The notes under the pieces were generated by a model that was not told the DNA's origin, did no database searches, and saw only the letters and a list, made by a program, of their open reading frames with translations. DNA of 5,139 bases from JBHPGW01 sp042569785. Its GTDB lineage: Bacteria > Planctomycetota > Phycisphaerae > Sedimentisphaerales > Anaerobacaceae. This document shows positions 1-5,104 of the stretch, one piece after another (position 1 is the stretch's first letter; every line of letters starts with the position of its first letter). The DNA is taken from the NCBI GenBank assembly GCA_042569785.1, contig JBHPGW010000119.1:1-5139 (forward strand). The letters run 5' to 3'. The position numbers and the translations under genes are program-made.

Positions 1-286
1 ATAGATTTTCATAAAACTCTCTCTCCTCTTCTTCGCTGGGTTAGTTGGGCAAAAATGACCCAGCATGATATTAAACACGGCTTGACCGTGATAATTATAG
101 ATTTTCATAAAACTCTCTCTCCTCTTCTTCGCTGGGTTAGTTGGGCAAAAATGACCCAGCATGATATTAAACACGGCTTGACCGTGATAATTATAGATTA
201 CATAAAACTCTCTCTCCTCTTCTTCGCTGGGTTAGTTGATAAAAAACCCAGCATACTAACTGACACGGCTTGGCCGTGATAATGAT
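1..286 (+). repeat. Tandem array of ~96-bp double-hairpin repeat (3 units)
   Basis: Units start at 1, 97 and 193. The first two are identical over all 96 bp; the third is a few bases shorter and diverged in its second half. Each unit has an AT-rich leader, a pyrimidine tract (CTCTCTCTCCTCTTCTTC), hairpin A (GCTGGGT...ACCCAGC at 35-64, 131-160; GCTGGGTT...AACCCAGC at 226-252) and hairpin B (CACGG-CTTGA-CCGTG at 76-90 and 172-186; CACGGC-TTG-GCCGTG at 264-278). The array begins at the first base of the window, so more copies may lie to the left. Because 96 is a multiple of three, a 74-codon open frame runs through it, but this is a by-product of the repeat. No terminal transposon features, CRISPR-like short repeats or coding signal are seen. 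Its function is unknown; intergenic REP-like element, tandem structured RNA or protein-binding array are all possible. Confidence 0.93.
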
Positions 287-289
287 AAA
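260..289 (+). promoter_or_regulatory. Weak candidate promoter overlapping hairpin B of unit 3
   Basis: CTGACA (260-265) and GATAAA (284-289) are separated by 18 bp and lie just upstream of the receiver-like gene. The palindrome CACGGC-TTG-GCCGTG (264-278) sits between the two boxes, where a repressor could act. The -10 match is only 4 of 6 and AT-rich DNA gives such matches by chance, so this is a suggestion. A start near 296 would give a leader of only about 10 nt. Confidence 0.25.
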
Positions 290-304
290 TGAAAGATTTT
301 AAAT

Positions 305-733
305 ATGATAGTTTTAGTGCAAGCAAATGTTTTAACGATTGGACTTAACGGCAGAAACAAGGTTCTAAAGGAACTGCCGATCAGATTAATTTCGATGGAA
401 TCAGGCATGGAGGCTGCACGCTCTTTAAAAAATGAAAAAATTGACAGCGTGATCAGTAATTGGGATTTGGTGGATATGGTCCACGGTCGGTTCTTGAAAC
501 GTCTAAAACGTGTCAAGCCGAACATGCCGACCATAGCTTTTGTCGACCACAACCACCCGCAACAGGAAATCCAGGCAAGAAGTCTGGGAGTCTCAGCCGT
601 CTTGAACGACAACGCCAGTGACGACTATTTCAAACGGACCCTCTCCAATGTGCTGGGCCTGGCAGGGACCGACTCGATAAAGGCAATATCGGCGACCAAA
701 GCCAGAATACATTCAGAAACTGCCGGTGGATAG
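305..733 (+). CDS. Stand-alone degenerate (pseudo-)receiver domain protein, 142 aa
   Basis: The protein has the alternating beta/alpha layout of a CheY-like receiver: strand 1 at residues 2-6, strand 2 at about 26-31, strand 3 at about 46-51, strand 4 at 75-80 and strand 5 at about 97-100, with helices between, followed by a polar tail of about 25 residues. The anchor pattern Asp47-x4-Asn52 matches the usual D-l-v-l-l-D, so Asn52 replaces the phospho-acceptor aspartate. The acidic pair after strand 1 is Gln-Ala-Asn (6-8), the switch Thr/Ser is Val80, and the conserved Lys is Asn101/Asp102. Phosphotransfer is therefore not expected, and a protein-protein or ligand-binding role is inferred. No output domain is attached. 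The ATG at 305 is the first start after an in-frame stop at 290; the ribosome site is poor (GAAAG at 291-295). The gene is bracketed by copies of the double-hairpin repeat. The fold call is moderate, and no partner kinase or operon mate is visible. Confidence 0.72.
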   Translation: MIVLVQANVLTIGLNGRNKVLKELPIRLISMESGMEAARSLKNEKIDSVISNWDLVDMVHGRFLKRLKRVKPNMPTIAFVDHNHPQQEIQARSLGVSAVLNDNASDDYFKRTLSNVLGLAGTDSIKAISATKARIHSETAGG

Positions 734-1087
734 GCAGACCAGACATTCCTGGGCACAAGAGATTATTACTGAAAAGGTTGAAGCAGACACAGTTTGGTAA
801 AAAATGTGTTTGAAAATGCTTGAGAAAAAAATTACGCTGGGCTTGAGAGCCAAACAAAATAAATTTAAAGCGGATTCTCCAAGCTCGGCTAAAGATCAAC
901 CACGACACTTGTCGTGTTTAATATAAAGATCAAAAGTCTCTCTCTCTTCTTTTTCGCTGGGTTTTTTAAGTGTTGAATTATTATTCAGTAATAAACCCAG
1001 CAAATAAATAATCGCAAAGCTGCAACAGTTTTGCGTTAAAGTGCAAACAACCACTTTAAGTGCGGATTGAACCGTACGATTGACCTC
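734..1087 (+). other. Non-coding, structured spacer between receiver-like gene and terminator
   Basis: I find no convincing gene here; the short open frames on both strands have low-complexity or improbable translations and no ribosome sites. The stretch contains a small hairpin GGCT-TGAG-AGCC just after a CGCTGGG (835-841) like the start of hairpin A, the diverged repeat unit at 901-1001, an AAAGTG/CACTTT inverted repeat near 1038-1056, and a B-like stem TGCGG/CCGTA at 1061-1076. A strong terminator follows directly. It is either a long structured 3' UTR of the receiver-like gene or a separate small RNA; no clear promoter was found for the latter. Confidence 0.5.
901..1001 (+). repeat. Diverged fourth copy of the double-hairpin repeat
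   Basis: Hairpin B appears as CACGAC-ACTT-GTCGTG (901-916). About 21 nt later comes a pyrimidine tract (CTCTCTCTCTTCTTTTTC), then hairpin A as GCTGGGTTT (956-964) paired with AAACCCAGC (993-1001) around a larger loop. Order and spacing from B to the pyrimidine tract match the left-hand array (about 22 nt there), so this is the same element on the same strand, on the other side of the receiver-like gene. Confidence 0.8.
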
Positions 1088-1130
1088 GGCCATCAGGTTT
1101 ATCCTCTAAACCTGGTGGCCTGTCTTTTTT
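1088..1130 (+). terminator. Strong rho-independent terminator
   Basis: A 14-bp stem (1088-1101 with 1107-1120, one T-G wobble, 5-nt loop) is followed directly by TGTCTTTTTT (1121-1130). The U-tract exists only in the plus direction, so it ends transcripts coming from the receiver-like gene or from an RNA in the spacer, and would shield the convergent tRNA-His gene from read-through. Confidence 0.9.
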
Positions 1131-1142
1131 AGAACCCAAAAG

Positions 1143-1217
1143 GGTGAAAGAGGGGAATCGAACCCCCGACCCCTGGATCCACAATCCAGTGCTCTAACCA
1201 GCTGAGCTACTTTCACC
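1143..1217 (-). tRNA. tRNA-His (anticodon GTG)
   Basis: The minus strand folds into a full cloverleaf. The acceptor stem is GTGAAAG/CTTTCAC, the D arm GCTC...GAGC, the anticodon stem CTGGA/TCCAG with loop TTGTGGA (anticodon GTG at 1182-1180), and the T arm GGGGG-TTCGATT-CCCCT. The base before the acceptor stem is G (1217) and faces discriminator C73 (1143), the G-1:C73 identity pair specific to histidine tRNAs. The 3' CCA is not encoded and must be added by nucleotidyltransferase. The gene lies downstream of ppdK on the same strand but has its own consensus promoter. No U-rich terminator is seen just downstream on its strand. Confidence 0.97.
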
Positions 1218-1220
1218 AGA

Positions 1221-1259
1221 AAATCAAAAGGTGCGCCAGAATCCTTCCCAACGCACCTT
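1221..1259 (-). terminator. Hairpin: ppdK terminator and/or tRNA-His leader structure
   Basis: On the minus strand AAGGTGCG (1259-1252) pairs with CGCACCTT (1235-1228) across a 16-nt loop, followed by TTGATTTT. As the first hairpin after the ppdK stop codon it fits a modest intrinsic terminator. It also lies at the very start of the transcript predicted from the tRNA-His promoter, so it may instead be a 5' leader stem removed by RNase P during tRNA maturation. The U-tract is interrupted, so termination is probably incomplete. Confidence 0.5.
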
Positions 1260-1262
1260 GAT

Positions 1263-1290
1263 ATTATACAAAACTCACCATTGCTGTCAA
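1263..1290 (-). promoter_or_regulatory. Consensus sigma-70-type promoter of tRNA-His
   Basis: On the minus strand TTGACA (1290-1285) and TATAAT (1268-1263) are perfect consensus hexamers with a 16-bp spacer. Transcription should start near 1257-1255, about 40 nt before the tRNA 5' end. The -35 box begins 8 bp after the ppdK stop codon. Strength and position fit a stable-RNA promoter that uncouples the tRNA from ppdK expression. Confidence 0.85.
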
Positions 1291-1298
1291 AGATTCTT

Positions 1299-4010
1299 TC
1301 AGGCATTTGCAACTGCTGCCTGGGCGGTGGCCAACCTCGCGATCGGTACTCTAAACGGTGAGCAGGATACGTAGTTCATTCCAACACGATGGCAAAAATC
1401 AATACTGCTCGGTTCGCCGCCATGTTCGCCGCAGATACCAATCTTCAAATTCTTCTTGGTTTTTCTGCCAAGCTTTGTCCCCATCTCGACCAGCTTTCCT
1501 ACGCCGGTCTGGTCCAGTGACTGGAATGGGTCGACATCATAAATTCCATGTTCGACGTATTCGGTGAGGAACTTGCCTGCGTCATCTCTCGAAAAGCCCA
1601 TCGTCATCTGCGTAAGGTCGTTCGTACCAAAACTAAAGAACTGAGCTTCAGTAGCGATCTCATCAGCGGTAAGGGCAGCACGCGGCACCTCGATCATCGT
1701 GCCAACCATATATTTAATCTTGTCCTTACGCTCTTTAAAAACCTGCTTGATCTCATCGACAACATGCCCTTTAACATACTTAAGTTCGCTAACCGAACCC
1801 ACCAGCGGGATCATAATTTCAGGCAGCACAACTTTGCCTTTCTTCTTAATATTCAAAGCTGCCTCAATGATAGCTCTCGCCTGCATACGATAGATCGGCG
1901 GATACGAAACTGCCAACCTGCAGCCGCGATGCCCAAGCATAGGATTGAATTCGTGCAGCCGATCGACCTCAGCTTTGACCTTTGCAGGCGTCACTTTCTG
2001 CCTCTTGGCCATTTCTGCCTGATTTTCCTTATCCTGCGGCAGGAACTCATGTAAAGGTGGATCCAGCAAGCGAATCGTCACCGGCAGCCCAGCCATCGCC
2101 TTGAAGATACCCTCGAAGTCGCTTCGCTGATAAGGCAGCAATTTCTTAAGCGCCCCTTCAAACTGTTTTTTAACTGTAGCGTATTTTTTTCTGATCTGGC
2201 GTTTTTCTTTTTCCGTTTCAGCGAGGAATATCTTTTCGAGCATAATATCATAGTCTTCAGCCGCAAGGATCATCTGCCTTACCGCCCAGATACGCTGACC
2301 CTCGAAGAACATATGCTCGGTACGGCAAAGCCCGATTCCCTCAGCCCCAAAATCCCGGGCCCTTTTAGCGTCCAGAGGAGTATCAGCGTTGGTCCTCACT
2401 TTGAGCTTGCGGATACTGTCACATATTTTCATAAACTTACCAAAATCACCGCTAAGTGTAGGCTCAACTGTACCTAATTGTCCCTTCATCACTTCGCCGG
2501 TAGTCCCGTCAAGGCTGATCCAGTCACCTTCTTTTACCGTCAGCTTTCCAACACTCAGTTTCTTTGTCTTGTAGTTAATATTAAGCTCGCCGACACCTGC
2601 CACACAACACGTACCCATACCGCGGGCAACAACTGCCGCATGACTCGTCATTCCACCTCTTTGCGTAAGTATACCCACCGCCGCATCCATACCGCCGATA
2701 TCTTCCGGGCTGGTCTCGATACGAACAAGGATCACTTTTTTACCTTTAGCCTTCCAGGCTTCCGCCGTGTTAGCGGTAAAGACAACCTGTCCGACAGCGG
2801 CACCTGGCGATGCAGGTAACCCTTTTGTAAAGACGTCACGTTTAGCCTTAGGGTCAAAATGCGGATGCAGCAGGCGATCGAGTTGTTCAGGCGTTACTCT
2901 CGTGACCGCTTCTTTTCTGGGTATAAGTTTCTCGTTAACCATATCAACGGCGATTTTTACCGCAGCCTCAGCTGTTCGCTTGCCGGTTCTCGTCTGAAGA
3001 ATATAAAGTACGTTTTTCTGTACCGTAAACTCCATGTCCTGTATATCTTTGTAGTGTTTTTCCAGCCGAGTCATCATGCCTGTAAGCTGCTTATAAACTT
3101 TTGGCATGATCTTAGCGAGTTTCTTTAATGGCAGAGGGGTTCTGATTCCAGCGACAACATCTTCGCCCTGGGCATTCATAAGAAATTCGCCGTAGAACTC
3201 TTTTTTGCCGGTACTCGGATTGCGTGTAAAGCAGACGCCGGTCGAACAATCATCGCCCATATTGCCGAAGACCATCGCCTGAACATTAACAGCCGTCCCC
3301 AACAGTCCTGTAATATTATTTAACTCTCGATACTTAATAGCTCTATCGATCATCCAAGAACCGATAACAGCATTCACTGCTAAGGTCAACTGTTCGCGGC
3401 CGTCCTGCGGAAACATCTTGCCGACATGCTTTTTATAAACAGTTTTATATTTTTCGACGACGCTCTTGAGTTGCTCAGCGTTTAGGTCACTATCAACTTC
3501 GACCCCTGCCTTAACCTTTGCCGCGTGGATCACCTTCTCGAAGTACTCATGATGACAACCCATTACAACGTCACCGAACATATCGATAAAACGCCGATAG
3601 ATGTCATAAGCAAAACGAGGATTACCGGTTTTCTTAATGATACCTTCAATAACGTCATCGTTGAGTCCAAGGTTCAATACCGTATCCATCATACCAGGCA
3701 TTGATACCGCCGCGCCGCTTCGAACACTTACCAGTAGTGGCTTATCAGGATCACCCAACTTGGCATCCATAGATTTTTCGAGTTTAGCGATATTCTTATC
3801 AATTTCTTCAGCCAGCCCTTTGGGCCATTTACCGCGATTCTTGTAATATTCATCACAGACTTTGGTCGCGATCGTAAACCCGGGAGGTACCGGAATGCCG
3901 ATCTTAGTCATTTCCGCAAGATTAGCGCCTTTACCGCCAAGCAGTTCCTTCATTGTAGCGTTGCCCTCGGCCTTTCCACTGCCGAAAAAATAAACCCGTT
4001 TTTCTGCCAT
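1299..4010 (-). CDS. ppdK: Pyruvate, phosphate dikinase (PPDK), 903 aa
   Basis: PPDK catalyses ATP + Pi + pyruvate <=> AMP + PPi + PEP in the cytosol; the direction depends on metabolism (glycolytic, PPi-saving, or gluconeogenic). All parts are present. The N-terminal ATP-grasp domain runs over residues 1-345 (GGKGANLAEM near 25, VSVRSGA at 95, LQTRTGKRT at 338). The swivelling phosphohistidine domain has GGMTSHAAVVARG with catalytic His457 and the regulatory-type Thr455. The PEP/pyruvate TIM barrel runs over about 535-903 with Arg563, Arg647, Glu774, Asn797 and Cys860 in CGEHGGEP, equivalent to R561, R617, E745, N768 and C831 of the Clostridium symbiosum enzyme. The offset jumps from +2 to about +30 between Arg563 and Arg647, showing an insertion of about 28 charged helical residues near 585-620; total length is 903 against a usual ~875. 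ATG 4010 has AGGAGAG (4024-4018) 7 nt upstream. It is transcribed alone from its own promoter. The reading frame is intact and complete. Confidence 0.98.
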   Translation of the reverse strand: MAEKRVYFFGSGKAEGNATMKELLGGKGANLAEMTKIGIPVPPGFTIATKVCDEYYKNRGKWPKGLAEEIDKNIAKLEKSMDAKLGDPDKPLLVSVRSGAAVSMPGMMDTVLNLGLNDDVIEGIIKKTGNPRFAYDIYRRFIDMFGDVVMGCHHEYFEKVIHAAKVKAGVEVDSDLNAEQLKSVVEKYKTVYKKHVGKMFPQDGREQLTLAVNAVIGSWMIDRAIKYRELNNITGLLGTAVNVQAMVFGNMGDDCSTGVCFTRNPSTGKKEFYGEFLMNAQGEDVVAGIRTPLPLKKLAKIMPKVYKQLTGMMTRLEKHYKDIQDMEFTVQKNVLYILQTRTGKRTAEAAVKIAVDMVNEKLIPRKEAVTRVTPEQLDRLLHPHFDPKAKRDVFTKGLPASPGAAVGQVVFTANTAEAWKAKGKKVILVRIETSPEDIGGMDAAVGILTQRGGMTSHAAVVARGMGTCCVAGVGELNINYKTKKLSVGKLTVKEGDWISLDGTTGEVMKGQLGTVEPTLSGDFGKFMKICDSIRKLKVRTNADTPLDAKRARDFGAEGIGLCRTEHMFFEGQRIWAVRQMILAAEDYDIMLEKIFLAETEKEKRQIRKKYATVKKQFEGALKKLLPYQRSDFEGIFKAMAGLPVTIRLLDPPLHEFLPQDKENQAEMAKRQKVTPAKVKAEVDRLHEFNPMLGHRGCRLAVSYPPIYRMQARAIIEAALNIKKKGKVVLPEIMIPLVGSVSELKYVKGHVVDEIKQVFKERKDKIKYMVGTMIEVPRAALTADEIATEAQFFSFGTNDLTQMTMGFSRDDAGKFLTEYVEHGIYDVDPFQSLDQTGVGKLVEMGTKLGRKTKKNLKIGICGEHGGEPSSIDFCHRVGMNYVSCSPFRVPIARLATAQAAVANA

Positions 4011-4075
4011 TGCAATACTCTCCTTTTAAGTAAAATTAGTTAGGCATAAAATACTGTGAAAATCTAAGATAGCCC

Positions 4076-4104
4076 AATATATGAGCACAAAATCAATGTG
4101 TCAA
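4076..4104 (-). promoter_or_regulatory. ppdK promoter
   Basis: On the minus strand TTGACA (4104-4099) and TATATT (4081-4076) are separated by exactly 17 bp. A start near 4069 would give a leader of about 60 nt before the Shine-Dalgarno and ATG of ppdK. No riboswitch-like structure is evident in that short leader. Confidence 0.8.
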
Positions 4105-4159
4105 CGAATAAAACCCCACCCTGCCTTTTTTTAAAAAAAAACACCCCCACGCCCACACC

Positions 4160-4185
4160 AAAAAGCCCGAAGCGCAATCGCCGGG
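4160..4185 (-). terminator. Rho-independent terminator of the isochorismatase-like gene
   Basis: On the minus strand CCCG-GCG (4185-4179) pairs with CGC (4174-4172) and CGGG (4169-4166), with a two-base TT bulge and an ATTG tetraloop. CTTTTT (4165-4160) follows. It starts 11 bp after the stop codon, separating this gene from ppdK. Confidence 0.75.
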
Positions 4186-4195
4186 ATAAAACCGC

Positions 4196-4897
4196 TTAGT
4201 TATGAGTCCCCGTAAGAGTATTCGAATGCAATCGCTGCTGACAGTTCTGGCATTTACAAATGCCGACATGTTTTAAATGAGACGTGCCCGCCAATTTCTT
4301 AGCTTCGATCAAACGGGCGCCTTTTGCGTGCATCTTGCGAAACGCCAGTTTAGCTTTGCGTTTATCCTTCGAACCAACCGCATCGGTTACAATACAGACC
4401 TTTTTACCTCGCTGCAGCAAACCCAAAGCAGTAGCTTCGACCGCACTCTCGGCATCAGCGCCGATAAGCACAAATTCACTCGCGCGAACCTCGCTAAGCA
4501 AACGTTCCAGCCGAGGCTCCTCAAATGGATCGATACACCGCTTATTCAAAATGATCTGCCTGTGCTTCCACAGAATATCACTCGGAAAATCACTCCCATC
4601 ATCTGCGGCAAAATCGATATGATTATCCAACACAGTATAACCTATCTTTTTCTGACCCTCTGTTCCTTCGAGACAATAATCGATCTCACTGCCCCCATTG
4701 TCATTCACAAACACCTCACAGGTAGAGATAACAACAACCCCTCGCGACCGCGCCCACGCCATCATCCTGCGGACGTTAGCAAGAACCCTCCGGTGATTAC
4801 GGATACAAGCCGAACCCTCAGCCAGAAAGTAATCTCTCTGAGTATTTATATCGACCAATACCCGCCTGCGTTTCGACCTGATCAATTGCCGGATCAT
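4196..4897 (-). CDS. Isochorismatase-fold protein lacking the catalytic Cys, 233 aa
   Basis: The isochorismatase-like cysteine hydrolase fold is recognisable. VLVDINTQRDYF (13-24) holds the catalytic-type Asp16, EGTEGQKKI (about 77-85) matches the family's GTpG segment, and NKR holds the catalytic-type Lys119. FVLIGADAESAVEATALG (142-159) matches the G-x-x-T-D-x-C-V-x-x-T-A segment, but the nucleophile position is Ala152. Two of three triad residues remain, so ordinary cysteine-hydrolase chemistry is unlikely; Cys121, next to NKR, is a remote alternative. A C-terminal tail carries CKCQNC (Cys214, 216, 219) near His residues, possibly a metal site. I chose ATG 4897 over the TTG at 4966, because that TTG is the -35 box of the promoter and lies upstream of the expected transcript start; AAGGA lies about 10 nt before the ATG. 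It has its own promoter and terminator. Substrate and role are unknown; do not read it as isochorismatase of siderophore synthesis. Confidence 0.85.
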   Translation of the reverse strand: MIRQLIRSKRRRVLVDINTQRDYFLAEGSACIRNHRRVLANVRRMMAWARSRGVVVISTCEVFVNDNGGSEIDYCLEGTEGQKKIGYTVLDNHIDFAADDGSDFPSDILWKHRQIILNKRCIDPFEEPRLERLLSEVRASEFVLIGADAESAVEATALGLLQRGKKVCIVTDAVGSKDKRKAKLAFRKMHAKGARLIEAKKLAGTSHLKHVGICKCQNCQQRLHSNTLTGTHN

Positions 4898-4937
4898 TTT
4901 CCCGTTTTCCTTAATTAATCCTTTTTCATTCTCCCAT

Positions 4938-4966
4938 ATTATATATATGCGCATTATGGGCGTCAA
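4938..4966 (-). promoter_or_regulatory. Promoter of the isochorismatase-like gene
   Basis: On the minus strand TTGACG (4966-4961) and TATAAT (4943-4938) are separated by 17 bp. Predicted initiation near 4931 leaves a leader of about 35 nt to ATG 4897. This placement rules out the longer open-frame start at 4966. Confidence 0.8.
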
Positions 4967-5039
4967 GTTTACTTTATTTTATATCGGGCAGTAATAAACC
5001 CGACTTTAATCGCAAGGAACGCTAAAACCAGATTCCGTC

Positions 5040-5068
5040 TTTACTCAAAACCGTCTTTTTCGTATAAT
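5040..5068 (+). promoter_or_regulatory. Promoter of the divergent right-edge gene
   Basis: TTTACT (5040-5045) and a perfect TATAAT (5063-5068) are spaced by 17 bp; initiation near 5075 would give a leader of about 30 nt before ATG 5105. CCGTCTTT occurs twice (5035-5042 and 5051-5058), and AGACG (5071-5075) is the inverse of CGTCT (5052-5056), so the -10 box lies inside an inverted repeat that may be an operator. Confidence 0.6.
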
Positions 5069-5104
5069 ACAGACGATTATAAAATTTATCACGGAATTAC
5101 ATAT

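Noticed and set aside
55..279. 74-codon open frame through the left repeat array
   Set aside because: Its 32-residue internal period is exactly the 96-bp DNA repeat, it has no ribosome site, and stem conservation explains the sequence better than coding.
1..286. CRISPR array
   Set aside because: Units are 96 bp and contiguous with no unique spacers of constant length; no cas genes are present.
896..1093. 65-codon minus-strand open frame over the fourth repeat copy
   Set aside because: It consists of hairpin and low-complexity sequence, and its start lies inside the terminator stem.
1106..1312. 68-codon minus-strand open frame across the tRNA
   Set aside because: It reads through the tRNA-His gene and its promoter and overlaps the ppdK end; a typical tRNA-derived spurious frame.
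1548..2054. 168-codon plus-strand open frame opposite ppdK
   Set aside because: It is antisense to a fully conserved PPDK reading frame, with an atypical composition and no ribosome site.
4277..4918. 213-codon plus-strand open frame opposite the isochorismatase-like gene
   Set aside because: The minus-strand frame has clear family motifs, promoter and terminator; the plus frame has none.
4898..4966. 23-codon N-terminal extension of the isochorismatase-like protein from TTG 4966
   Set aside because: The TTG is part of the -35 hexamer TTGACG and lies upstream of the predicted transcription start; ATG 4897 has a ribosome site and fits the family's N-terminus.
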